Below, piece by piece: positions 1-6,601 of a stretch of DNA of 64,000 nucleotides. Position 1 is the first letter of the stretch; every line of letters starts with the position of its first letter. The DNA is taken from positions 1 to 64,000 of the forward strand of contig CAJAVP010000075.1 of assembly GCA_903945375.1 (NCBI GenBank), read 5' to 3'. This stretch comes from an uncultured Methylococcaceae bacterium (lineage in GTDB: Bacteria; Pseudomonadota; Gammaproteobacteria; Methylococcales; Methylomonadaceae). The notes below the pieces were generated by a model. That model saw nothing but the letters and a program-made list of their open reading frames with translations. It ran no database searches and had not been told where the DNA came from. Both the position numbers and the translations under genes were made by a program.

Positions 1-147
1 CGGTTTACTGGTATTCGGGCCGGGAGACATGCCGACCAAGCCTAACTTTTGCATGAGTCTCTGTACCCGTTTGCGGTTGACGCTATAGCCACATTCAGTC
101 AGGTATTTCTTCATCCGCCGCGAGCCATAAAAGGGGTGTCGAATAAC
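1..147 (-). pseudogene. IS3-family transposase (orfB) fragment
   Basis: Read on the minus strand, this stretch encodes HPFYGSRRMKKYLTECGYSV followed by NRKRVQRLMQKLGLVGMSPG. This is the helix-turn-helix (HTH_21) part near the N-terminus of IS3-family OrfB transposases. The frame closes at an in-frame TGA around base 148-150 and runs off the window at base 1, so the 5' portion of the gene is missing here. It sits about 20 bp from a second, unrelated transposase remnant, which suggests nested or successive insertions and deletions. Recognition is from the conserved FYGSRRM motif. Whether the rest of the IS lies intact to the left cannot be seen. Confidence 0.8.
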
Positions 148-171
148 ACGAGTTCATCTCAAAAGGTTTGA

Positions 172-468
172 GAAGCGGCATCGGTTGCTTTTAACGCGCA
201 CCCCTTAACTGCAATGCTACCGACCAGCGAAATACAGCGTTGGCTGCTGCGGGCGGAGAACATGGCAAGGCAATTTCAGCGCAATTCATCTGCGGTTGAG
301 GGGCGCAATGGTTGTTTGTCACAGAGGGTTCACAATGGTCGTGGCTTAAGCCAAAATCGCTTAACAGCATTGACGGTGATTCATAACTACGACATTAAGC
401 GATTATCTCGAAAGCGTCGTGATCGACTAACTTTTAACCCATTGAAATTACTGGATGTCCCGTTTTAA
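172..468 (+). pseudogene. Transposase C-terminal remnant (DUF6399/ISNCY-like)
   Basis: The open frame begins right after an in-frame TGA (169-171) with no upstream start of its own. It reads through EAASVAFNAHPLTA into MLPTSEIQRW. The centre, FQRNSSAVEGRNGCLSQ, and the following VIHNYDIKR resemble the 'SSAVEGRNG ... IHNFDLKR' tail I associate with DUF6399-type transposases. Those proteins are several hundred residues long, so only the last ~100 residues remain. An ATG at 214 opens an 84-codon frame, but this is a fragment, not a gene. The end at 468 is followed at once by the ancestral tRNA-Lys terminator, so the IS probably landed just downstream of the tRNA before or after the island inserted. 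Confidence 0.6.
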
Positions 469-495
469 TTTGGTAGCCAAATTTACTACACGCAC

Positions 496-528
496 AAAAA
501 AAGGCTTAAGAAACTAATCATAAGCCTT
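496..528 (-). terminator. Original tRNA-Lys terminator, displaced by the island
   Basis: On the minus strand AAGGCTTA (521-528) pairs with TAAGCCTT (501-508), followed by a T-run (A496-A502 on the plus strand). It lies directly 3' of the displaced tRNA-Lys 3' end at 538-584. It was therefore probably the tRNA's terminator before integration moved it about 8 kb away. Confidence 0.75.
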
Positions 529-584
529 TGATTTTATTGGTGGGGTGTTAGGGACTCGAACCCTAGACCTATGGATTAAGAGTC
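521..584. repeat. attL: 64-bp direct repeat (displaced tRNA-Lys 3' end)
   Basis: Bases 521-584 are identical over 64 bp to 8515-8578. They comprise the 3' 47 nt of tRNA-Lys including CCA (538-584, minus orientation) plus 17 bp of downstream flank that includes one arm of the terminator. The full tRNA is at the other copy. Identity ends at the anticodon-loop edge, the usual crossover zone for tyrosine integrases that use tRNA genes. Confidence 0.95.
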
Positions 585-699
585 AATTAAAACCAAAAAG
601 TAATAACACCTAGCAACAATCAATATCATATAAATCAATAAGTTAATTTCATTGTATTGTTATGGGTTATTGTCATTTTTTGCCATTTTTTATAGTCAA

Positions 700-729
700 T
701 TGCGCCACCAGTGCGCCACGGGTTATAAT
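700..729 (+). promoter_or_regulatory. Candidate integrase promoter
   Basis: TTGCGC (700-705), an 18-bp spacer and TATAAT (724-729) form a sigma-70-like promoter about 135 bp upstream of the integrase start. The -35 overlaps the first TGCGCCA arm-like box (701-707), so the integrase could repress its own promoter when bound. Confidence 0.5.
701..718. promoter_or_regulatory. Left paired arm-type integrase sites (TGCGCCA x2)
   Basis: Two copies of TGCGCCA start at 701 and 712, 11 bp apart and separated by CCAG. The same pair with the same 11-bp spacing (separator TGAG) is at 8457 and 8468 near attR. Paired short direct repeats inside each end of a tRNA-integrated element are the expected form of tyrosine-integrase arm sites. 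The assignment is by position and pattern. Confidence 0.65.
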
Positions 730-749
730 CTAAACCGTAGAAACAACGC

Positions 750-863
750 GGCCTTGAGGGTGTTACCAGCACCGCCAAGGCCTACCAATTCACTTAACAG
801 ACAGGGTTAAGCAAATGGCGAACATATCATACCAAAGCCGATTGCTATCCCATAGGGGCAATC
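750..863 (+). promoter_or_regulatory. Structured leader of the integrase mRNA (three hairpins)
   Basis: Three successive hairpins precede the integrase. GGCCTTG/CAAGGCC (750-756 with 776-782) has an inner GGTG/CACC. CTTAAC/GTTAAG is 793-798 with 806-811. GATTGC/GCAATC (840-845 with 858-863) has an inner CCC/GGG. The last one buries the GGGG ribosome-binding stretch (855-858) and touches the ATG at 864, so it should hold down integrase translation. A role as an antisense or riboregulatory RNA is possible, but no partner is identified. Confidence 0.55.
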
Positions 864-1931
864 ATGGCAACCATCACAGAACGCACCGCACAAGACGGCA
901 CTAAAACCTATAAGGCCGAAGTCCGGCTAAAGGGCTATCCAGCACAGCGGGCAACCTTCAAAAGAAAAACCGACGCTAAAAAATGGATTCAAGATACTGA
1001 AAGCGCAATTCGTGAGGGGCGGCACTTCAAAACCACCGAGGCTAAAAAGCATACTTTAGGCGATTTGGTGGACAGGTACATCAAGGACGTGCTACCCACG
1101 AAACCTAAACAAGCCTACGCGCAACGACCACAGCTGGAACGCTGGAAGGCTGAACTAGGAAGTTATGTTTTAGCTGATATAACACCCGCTTTAATCGTTG
1201 AATGCAGGGATAAGTTGCTCGCCGAACCTACGCCAAGGGGTGCGCAGAGAACACCCGCTACCGTGGTTCGGTACATGGCGGCTTTATCCCACGCCTTCAC
1301 TATTGCCGTTAATGAGTGGCAATGGCTGGAAGATTCACCAATGAGGAAGGTCAAAAAGCCCAAAGAACCTAAAGGCCGTGTTCGATGGTTGGATGATGGC
1401 GAACGGGAAAAGCTGTTACAAGCCTGTAAGGCATCCACAAACCCTTTGCTTTACCCGTGCGTTATTTTGGCAATGTCTACCGGAATGCGTCAGGGTGAGT
1501 TAATGGGGCTGAAATGGCAGGATGTGAATCTTAAAGACGGTTATTTAATCCTGCATGAAACTAAGAACGGCGAACGGCGACGTATCCCTTTATCCGGTTT
1601 AGGCTTATCTTTACTAAAAGAGCATGCAAAGGTAAGGCGCATTGATACCACGCTACTATTTCCAAGCGAACGAAACCCGCAAAAACCGATTGATTTACGA
1701 AAGGCTTATGCTGGTGCATTGAGGCAGTCAGACATAGCTGATTTTCACTGGCATGACTTAAGGCACTGCACCGCGTCATATCTTGCCATGAATGGGGCTT
1801 CATTGGCTGAGATTGCCGAGATATTAGGACACAAAACCCTAAGCATGGTTAAGCGTTACGCACACCTTTCGGACGGGCATGTTTCAAGTGTGGTTGCCTC
1901 GATGAATGAAAAGATTTTTGGGGGCGTGTGA
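864..1931 (+). CDS. Tyrosine recombinase/integrase of the tRNA-Lys island
   Basis: The 355-residue integrase catalyses site-specific insertion and excision of the element at tRNA-Lys(CTT). The N-terminus (about 1-60) is an arm-binding-like domain, followed by a core-binding SAM-like domain (about 65-165) and the catalytic domain. The full catalytic set is visible: R209 in TGMRQGEL, H297 and R300 in HDLRH, H323 in LGHKT and nucleophile Y332 in VKRYAHL. The length fits P4/lambda-type integrases and the gene looks intact. It lies 280 bp from attL in the usual orientation. Its start is preceded by a GGGG Shine-Dalgarno-like run trapped in a hairpin (840-863). Its stop TGA overlaps the next start (TGATG), so the two genes are translationally coupled. 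No excisionase is obvious by similarity; the 2760 gene is a candidate. Confidence 0.93.
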   Translation: MATITERTAQDGTKTYKAEVRLKGYPAQRATFKRKTDAKKWIQDTESAIREGRHFKTTEAKKHTLGDLVDRYIKDVLPTKPKQAYAQRPQLERWKAELGSYVLADITPALIVECRDKLLAEPTPRGAQRTPATVVRYMAALSHAFTIAVNEWQWLEDSPMRKVKKPKEPKGRVRWLDDGEREKLLQACKASTNPLLYPCVILAMSTGMRQGELMGLKWQDVNLKDGYLILHETKNGERRRIPLSGLGLSLLKEHAKVRRIDTTLLFPSERNPQKPIDLRKAYAGALRQSDIADFHWHDLRHCTASYLAMNGASLAEIAEILGHKTLSMVKRYAHLSDGHVSSVVASMNEKIFGGV

Positions 1932-2620
1932 TGACTTTGAGTGATAGAGTCAAAGAGGCCTTGGCACTTGCCAAAGAGGAAACCGAATATACCGAGTGGG
2001 TTGCACCGCATAAGGAATTTAAGCGGCAACTATGCGAATTGGTTGGCGTTCCTGATGACTTGGCAGTGCCGGACACATTAACATACCAACAGTTTGCTGA
2101 ATTGATTGGGCATCCAGTACCGTTGACGGAAAAAATAATAGCCCATGTGTTTAGGAATGAAAACGGGCAACGCCAGCTAATCCCATGTGTCATGAATAAT
2201 TGGCGGCCTGATAAAGAACGTATTGAGGCTATAGCGCAGGAATTGAATATCAATTTACCCGACATTGCCATTTGGTGGATTAACGGTGCAACGCCTGAAA
2301 ATGTGCCAAACCAACAGCCTGAACTAATGCCCGATGCTGGTGAGGGGCTACCAGCTAAAAAACAAGAACATGAAATAACCACTTGGTTGCGGGAAACGTG
2401 GATAAATGAAGGTAAGCCCGATGGTGATGAGTTTTTTACACGTCTAAAAAAATACGTTAATCAATCCAAAAGCCCTATTCGCGAACATTGGACAACTAGC
2501 CCTAAAGGGGCAGGTTTACGGTTTTGTACTGGCAGCCATAGCGGGGAATTATCGAAAAAAACCATATCAAATAAAGTTTCATTATTCAAAAATCACGTCA
2601 GCAAAAAAGCCTGTCAATAG
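1931..2620 (+). CDS. Unknown island protein coupled to the integrase
   Basis: 229 residues, not recognised. The ATG at 1931 shares its A with the integrase stop codon; a GTG at 1928 is in frame but less likely. The protein is soluble and charged. Residues ~1-60 are acidic. A middle section (DKERIEAIAQELNINLPDIAIWW) could be a helix-turn-helix-like or Cro-like segment, and the last ~85 residues are lysine-rich and basic. Position directly after the integrase, before a terminator (2725-2749), puts it in the integration operon. A repressor or recombination accessory role is possible, and the palindromes just downstream (2639-2702) could be its targets. No motif proves function. Confidence 0.6.
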   Translation: MTLSDRVKEALALAKEETEYTEWVAPHKEFKRQLCELVGVPDDLAVPDTLTYQQFAELIGHPVPLTEKIIAHVFRNENGQRQLIPCVMNNWRPDKERIEAIAQELNINLPDIAIWWINGATPENVPNQQPELMPDAGEGLPAKKQEHEITTWLRETWINEGKPDGDEFFTRLKKYVNQSKSPIREHWTTSPKGAGLRFCTGSHSGELSKKTISNKVSLFKNHVSKKACQ

Positions 2621-2638
2621 GCAATTTACTAGAAAACT

Positions 2639-2702
2639 GGGAATAAATTCCCTGCGAGTTTCACTATGAGTTTCCCATCTTCCCGATTGTCATAATCGGG
2701 AA
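2639..2702. promoter_or_regulatory. Operator-like palindromes ahead of the replication gene cluster
   Basis: Two inverted repeats lie between the integrase operon and the next cluster. GGGAAT-AA-ATTCCC is at 2639-2652. TTCCCGATT-GTCAT-AATCGGGAA (9-bp arms, 2680-2702) follows. Both share the TTCCC/GGGAA core, and GAGTTTC is directly repeated between them. They sit about 60-120 bp upstream of the 2760 start, where a repressor of the replication operon would bind. Neither is followed by a T-run, so I do not call them terminators. Confidence 0.5.
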
Positions 2703-2724
2703 AAAACGGCAGTTATATTTAGTT

Positions 2725-2749
2725 CGCTGTAATTTTGCAGCGTTTTTTT
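2725..2749 (+). terminator. Intrinsic terminator after the integrase operon
   Basis: CGCTGT/GCAGCG (2725-2730 with 2737-2742) around AATTTT, followed by seven T's (2743-2749). It is located 105 bp after the 1931-2620 gene and just before the 2760 gene. Confidence 0.7.
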
Positions 2750-2759
2750 AGGAACTGTC

Positions 2760-2960
2760 ATGCGTCAATTATCAAATGTAAGCCAATTCGTAGCAAAAAA
2801 TCCCGCCTTCACGAACGGTGGGGTTCGGTCTTTAATATTTAACGAACATTTCAACGGCCTTGCCGAGTCGGGCGCAATTATTCGCATCGGGCGCAAAGTC
2901 CTGATTGACGAAACCAAGTTTTTTGCGTGGGTTGAGGCGCAAAACCAAGGAGGCAAATAA
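2760..2960 (+). CDS. Small DNA-binding-like protein (possible excisionase)
   Basis: A 66-residue protein whose pattern (NVSQFVAKNPAFTNGGVRSL ... IIRIGRKVLIDETKFFAWVE) looks like a winged-helix MerR/AlpA-type fold. Such proteins have a sequence-reading helix followed by the 'xxRIGRKVLID...FxxW' wing. They are common as excisionases or regulators in integrated elements. It has an AGGA ribosome site a few bases upstream, directly after the terminator's T-run. Its stop TAA overlaps the next start (TAATG). It is the first gene of the replication cluster, so regulator and directionality factor are both plausible. The family call comes from pattern only. Confidence 0.6.
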   Translation: MRQLSNVSQFVAKNPAFTNGGVRSLIFNEHFNGLAESGAIIRIGRKVLIDETKFFAWVEAQNQGGK

Positions 2961-3295
2961 TGAATCCCACCTTTCCAAGAACCGACACTTTGGCAAGTCG
3001 TGCTTTAATGAGATTGCTAATCGGGCAAAAGTTTACCCACCGTGATTTTCAAAACGAAACGGCAAGCTACCGTTTAAGTAGTTCAATTGAACAGCTACGC
3101 AACCGGTATGGCTGGCCTATCACCACCAAAGAGGAAACCGCATTAACCAGCGACAAGACGGGGCGTGTCGCAATTTACGGACGCTACTCAATTGAACCTG
3201 AGATTTTAAAAGCCTTGAAAGCCGAATTGGGTGAAAGGCTAGACAATTTCATCAAGGCCGTGCAGCGTTACGAGGGGGGCAATCATGAAGCCTAA
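2960..3295 (+). CDS. Unknown island protein, winged-helix-like
   Basis: 111 residues. The start ATG overlaps the upstream stop by one base, and its end overlaps the CHC2 gene by 11 bases, so it is part of a tightly packed operon. The centre (RLSSSIEQLRNRYGWPITTK ... KTGRVAIYGRYSIEPEIL) has the look of a small winged-helix domain. That layout is common in phage proteins of unknown function placed just before primase genes. The C-terminal third is helical and charged. I do not recognise a catalytic motif. A DNA-binding role in replication control is an inference from fold pattern and position. Confidence 0.6.
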   Translation: MNPTFPRTDTLASRALMRLLIGQKFTHRDFQNETASYRLSSSIEQLRNRYGWPITTKEETALTSDKTGRVAIYGRYSIEPEILKALKAELGERLDNFIKAVQRYEGGNHEA

Positions 3296-3587
3296 ACAAA
3301 AGCCTAATGCAGATTACATCAAGAACTCACTCAACCCGTTAGACTTTTACAACCATGAACTGCCCAACGCAAGGATTAAACGTGATGGCTGGAACGATGG
3401 CGGCCTTTGCCCGTTCCATGTCGATAAAGCCATTGGTTCATTCCGTATCAACATAACCACCGGTGCATTTAAATGCTTTGCGTGTGGTGAATCGGGCAGT
3501 GACATCATTGCATTCACAATGGCATTGCACGGGCTTCATTTCATGGATGCCTTGGCACATCTAGCTGACGATTGGGGGTTGATATGA
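3285..3587 (+). CDS. CHC2-type zinc-finger protein (primase zinc-binding domain)
   Basis: A 100-residue stand-alone primase zinc ribbon. Zinc ligands are visible as C42-x2-H45 (CPFH) and C64-x2-C67 (CFAC). They are followed by GESGSDIIAFTMALHG, the conserved segment after the CHC2 site in DnaG-type primases. In DnaG this domain recognises the template trinucleotide that starts the primer. Here it is separated from its Toprim partner, which is encoded at 3771 with one small gene between. Together they would make a complete element-specific primase. The gene overlaps its neighbours on both sides (11 bp and ATGA), consistent with coupled, stoichiometric synthesis. Confidence 0.85.
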   Translation: MKPKQKPNADYIKNSLNPLDFYNHELPNARIKRDGWNDGGLCPFHVDKAIGSFRINITTGAFKCFACGESGSDIIAFTMALHGLHFMDALAHLADDWGLI

Positions 3588-3784
3588 GTAACGATGACAA
3601 ATTGCACTACCGAGCCATGTGTCAAGGTCGCAGACTTGAAGCACTAATTGAGCAGTTGGGTATGGATGAGTTTATTGAATTACGCTGGAAAATCGTTGAC
3701 AAAAACGGCGATTATCTTTTGAGGTCCGGTAAATATTCCGAGCTTGAGGAATTTCGTTCTGGGGGAATGTATGATGGCGAGTAA
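3584..3784 (+). CDS. Small unknown protein between the two primase genes
   Basis: 66 residues from the ATG at 3584, which overlaps the CHC2 stop (ATGA). An upstream in-frame start at 3572 would lengthen it by four residues but lacks support. The GGGGG run at 3574-3578 serves as ribosome site. Acidic and helical (MCQGRRLEALIEQLGMDEFIE), without recognised motif. Its 3' end overlaps the Toprim-DUF3987 gene by 14 bases. Placement between the split primase halves suggests a small structural or adaptor subunit, but that is only contextual. Confidence 0.5.
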   Translation: MSNDDKLHYRAMCQGRRLEALIEQLGMDEFIELRWKIVDKNGDYLLRSGKYSELEEFRSGGMYDGE

Positions 3785-5981
3785 CGTCCCCAATAGTCAC
3801 AACGGCAAACCGTTAATTCACAGCTGGACATATTGCGCTAAGGACGGCGCACCCTTCGGGGTTGTGGGACGTTACCAGAACGGGGACGGCAAAAAAGACA
3901 TTGTGCCATTTTTCAAGCTGAGTGTTTCGGGCTGGTTAGCCGGTATCGACTTAAACCCACGGCCTTTGTTTGGGCTGGAAACCTTGGTTGCTGGCAAGGC
4001 CGTATTTATCACTGAGGGCGAAAAATCAGCGGCAGCCTTACAAGGCCTAGGCATTGGGGCTATCACGTCACTAGGCGGCGCACAGGCAGCCGGTAAAAGC
4101 GACTGGACACCCTTAAGCGGTTATCACACAGCTTACATCTTGCCCGACAATGACACGGCAGGCGAACACTACGCACAGTCAGTTGTTGAAATGTTAATGG
4201 CCTTGGAATCGCCACCCACGGTAAAAATGCTTCGATTGGAAGGCTTGCCCGAAAGCGGTGATATTGTGGACTGGCTACAATGTTTTCCATGCCTTAAAGA
4301 CTGGGACGGCTATCAGCCAATTAACCCGCTATGGCATGACGAACTAAAGGAGGCCTTAAAACTTGAATTGCCCAAAGCAGTACACCCTGAACAGTCTAAA
4401 CAGTCTAAACAGTCTAAACCTACTTTAGCTGGTTTAGCTGGTGAGGGGGTAAGCGTTTTTGAGTGGGAAAAACCTAATATCATTGAAAGCACTACGCCAC
4501 CCGTGCAGCCGTTATTGCCTGAAATGATACCCGCACCATTTAGGTATTGGCTGGATGACGTAAGCCACCGGATGCAATCACCACCGGATTTTTCAGCTAT
4601 ATCCAGCTTAGTTGTTGTGGGGTCTTTAATCGGGGCTGGATGTGCTATCCGTCCCAAACAATATGATGACTTTGAAGTTATCCCTAATGTCTGGGGGGCA
4701 TGTATCGCGCGGCCTAGTGTGTTACTAAAATCGCCTTGCATGAAAGAAGCTACGGGGCTATTAGAACGCTTACAGGCCGAATACAGTAAGCAGTACGACA
4801 CTGAAAAGTCTGGTGCGGAATTTGACACGTTAGCCAATAAAGCTATGATGGACGATGTGAAAGGGCAAATATCCAAGGCGGCAAAAGGCACGGGCAAGGA
4901 TAGAGTGGTTAGTCCTGATGACATTCAAAAGTTAAAGGCTGATTTTATGGAGTTGTCAGAGAACACCGGACCTGAACCCACACGGCGATTGTTCAAGACG
5001 AATGAAACCAGCATTCAAAGCATGACGCTGTTGCAAACTCAGAACCCACGCGGCTTGTTAGTGTTTCGTGATGAATTAACCGGCTTGCTGGTTAAGTGGG
5101 ACAGGGACGATGGGGCAGATGAACGGGCCTATTTTCTTGAAGGCTGGAACGGTAACGGTTCTTACACCGACTGCAAGATAGGGCGCGGCATCACCGATGC
5201 CAAAAACATTTGTATCAGCCTATTGGGGGGCATACAGCCGGACAAGTTAAGGCGGTATCTGTACCAAGCCTTGCAGGGCAATAACGACGGCATGATGCAA
5301 CGCTTGCAGTTAGCCGTATGGCCTGATGAACCGGAAAGCTGGCAATTGGTTGACACCTTGCCCAACAAGGCCGAAAAGCAACGGGCTTATGGCATTATCA
5401 AGACACTGGCAGAACTGGACTTTATTGAATACGGTGCAAGCCAAGGCGAGTATGACGAACGGCCTTATTTTCGCTTTGATGATGACGGGCAAGCGGTTTT
5501 TAACGCATGGTTAACGGACTTGCAGACGGTTAAACTCAAACAGGAAGATAACCCGCTGATGGTTGAACACTTTGGTAAATTCCGTTCTTTAATGCCTAGC
5601 CTAGCTTTGATATTCCACTGCATTGATATTGCCGACAATCGGGCAAGGAGCAATGTATCAGCCAAGTCTGCACGGCTGGCAGTGCAATGGTGCGGGTATC
5701 TTGAAAGCCATGCCAGACGGATTTATGCAATGGCTGAGAGTCCAGAACATGAGGCGGCGGTACGGTTGACTGAAAAGATACGGGCAAGGGCATTGCCTAG
5801 CCCGTTTACCATCAAAACAGTTTATGACAAAGGCTGGCACGGCCTAAAGGATAAGCAGGAAGTCATGACAGCCTGCAACGTCTTGATAGAAGAAAACTGG
5901 TTAAAGATGACACGGAAACCCAAAGCAAGCACCGGCAGACCACCTTTACCAGAATATTTCATTAACCCATTTTTTCTATGA
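3771..5981 (+). CDS. Toprim-DUF3987 primase/ATPase (element replication protein)
   Basis: 736 residues from the ATG at 3771, chosen because GGGGGA lies just upstream; a further in-frame start at 3744 has no ribosome site. Residues ~1-175 are a Toprim-like domain with E82 (FITEGEKSAAAL) and D126-N-D128 (LPDNDTAGE), the metal-binding residues of bacterial primases. Residues ~208-224 are a repeat-coded linker (EQSKQSKQSK then LAGLAGEG). Residues ~255-600 match DUF3987, with a degenerate P-loop (RPSVLLKSP, K320) and a long helical C-terminus. This family is found in satellites and integrative elements, where it is thought to prime and unwind DNA. The linker's DNA is a phased repeat array (4392-4441) that recurs just 3' of the gene (6000-6049). 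Confidence 0.85.
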   Translation: MMASNVPNSHNGKPLIHSWTYCAKDGAPFGVVGRYQNGDGKKDIVPFFKLSVSGWLAGIDLNPRPLFGLETLVAGKAVFITEGEKSAAALQGLGIGAITSLGGAQAAGKSDWTPLSGYHTAYILPDNDTAGEHYAQSVVEMLMALESPPTVKMLRLEGLPESGDIVDWLQCFPCLKDWDGYQPINPLWHDELKEALKLELPKAVHPEQSKQSKQSKPTLAGLAGEGVSVFEWEKPNIIESTTPPVQPLLPEMIPAPFRYWLDDVSHRMQSPPDFSAISSLVVVGSLIGAGCAIRPKQYDDFEVIPNVWGACIARPSVLLKSPCMKEATGLLERLQAEYSKQYDTEKSGAEFDTLANKAMMDDVKGQISKAAKGTGKDRVVSPDDIQKLKADFMELSENTGPEPTRRLFKTNETSIQSMTLLQTQNPRGLLVFRDELTGLLVKWDRDDGADERAYFLEGWNGNGSYTDCKIGRGITDAKNICISLLGGIQPDKLRRYLYQALQGNNDGMMQRLQLAVWPDEPESWQLVDTLPNKAEKQRAYGIIKTLAELDFIEYGASQGEYDERPYFRFDDDGQAVFNAWLTDLQTVKLKQEDNPLMVEHFGKFRSLMPSLALIFHCIDIADNRARSNVSAKSARLAVQWCGYLESHARRIYAMAESPEHEAAVRLTEKIRARALPSPFTIKTVYDKGWHGLKDKQEVMTACNVLIEENWLKMTRKPKASTGRPPLPEYFINPFFL
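4392..4441. repeat. Intragenic 9-bp-phased array, CAGTCTAAA x3 / TTTAGCTGG x2
   Basis: Three exact copies of CAGTCTAAA (4392, 4401, 4410) are followed by CCTAC (4419-4423) and two exact copies of TTTAGCTGG (4424, 4433). The CTAAA and TTTAG half-sites face each other across the CCTAC centre. The array encodes the linker between the Toprim and DUF3987 domains. The same architecture, with the same CCTAC centre, is found at 6000-6049, and both are followed by GGGGGTAAGC. Confidence 0.85.
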
Positions 5982-5999
5982 AAACACGCCTACCCTGAA

Positions 6000-6049
6000 C
6001 CAGCTAAACCCGCTAAACCTACTTTAGCACCTTTAGCTGGTTTAGCGGG
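6000..6049. repeat. Second phased array (candidate origin/control site) after the primase gene
   Basis: CCAGCTAAA (6000-6008), CCCGCTAAA (6009-6017), centre CCTAC (6018-6022), then TTTAGCACC (6023), TTTAGCTGG (6032) and TTTAGCGGG (6041-6049). The outer units are inverted copies of each other, giving a 12-bp perfect stem (6008-6019 with 6039-6050). This is the mirror arrangement (2+3) of the intragenic array (3+2) 1.6 kb upstream. The 160-bp gap has no gene and no T-run, so binding-site array or origin fits better than terminator. Confidence 0.8.
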
Positions 6050-6084
6050 TAGGGGGTAAGCCTATTTTCAAAAAGAATTTAAAG

Positions 6085-6120
6085 CCTGTTTTACGAGAAC
6101 AGGACTTAAATAACAGGACT
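6085..6120. promoter_or_regulatory. AACAGG repeats upstream of the 6142 gene
   Basis: CCTGTT-N7-AACAGG (6085-6103) is an inverted repeat, and AACAGGACT is directly repeated at 6098 and 6112. They lie 22-57 bp ahead of the 6142 start, in the position of an operator. Confidence 0.4.
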
Positions 6121-6141
6121 AATTTTACAGGAATATTATTT

Positions 6142-6519
6142 ATGAATAACGTGATTTTATTTCAAGAATATCAATTAAAGGGTTTATTGGACACCCTGCA
6201 CCGCTTAGAAATTAGCGACATAAAATGGACAGTGCAATTCCTTGTTAATATCGGCAAGCAATCCAAAATACCGGCAGAATCACCGATGGTGTTATTTTAT
6301 AAGCTGAAACTATTGCTGGGCTTTTCAACGCTGGAAAATGAGCAAGGAACGCTGGCGATAGACTATGTAAGTGCATGGCAACGGCAGGACTTTGACTATA
6401 TCCACACTCACACGGCAACGGCGATAGAGGCATTAAAAAATAGTGAAGATTATTTTGATGAATGCCTTGCATTGCTGGAATCGGTTGAATTGGATATAAC
6501 AAGATTATGCTTTATGTGA
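6142..6519 (+). CDS. Unknown 125-residue island protein
   Basis: Not recognised. It is mostly helical, with a leucine-rich N-terminal half (EYQLKGLLDTLHRLEIS) and an acidic C-terminus (LKNSEDYFDECLALLESVEL). There is no signal peptide or transmembrane segment. It has its own 160-bp upstream region holding the second phased array and AACAGG repeats, so it probably starts a separate transcript. Its stop codon TGA (6517-6519) lies within the first TGTGAA palindrome (6515-6532), which ties its end to the control region of the next gene. Possible roles are copy control or a binding partner of the array proteins, with no direct evidence. Confidence 0.55.
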   Translation: MNNVILFQEYQLKGLLDTLHRLEISDIKWTVQFLVNIGKQSKIPAESPMVLFYKLKLLLGFSTLENEQGTLAIDYVSAWQRQDFDYIHTHTATAIEALKNSEDYFDECLALLESVELDITRLCFM

Positions 6520-6591
6520 AATTATATTCACAGCCATATTGTGAAATTATTTTCACATGCTAAACTAAAGCCTTGTAGAATTATTTTCACA
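6515..6591. promoter_or_regulatory. Three TGTGAA-N6-TTCACA operators upstream of the 6602 gene
   Basis: TGTGAAATTATATTCACA (6515-6532), TGTGAAATTATTTTCACA (6540-6557) and TGTAGAATTATTTTCACA (6574-6591) lie between the 6142 stop and the 6602 start. The last is wrapped in an AAAGCC/GGCTTT stem followed by T's. It could thus also act as a terminator or attenuator immediately before the ATG. Seven further copies lie inside the 6602 gene. Confidence 0.75.
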
Positions 6592-6601
6592 GGGCTTTTT
6601 T

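Noticed and set aside
2680-2702. CCCGATT/AATCGGG hairpin as a terminator
   Set aside because: It is followed by A's, not T's, on the plus strand, and the minus strand has no T-run after it. An operator fits better.
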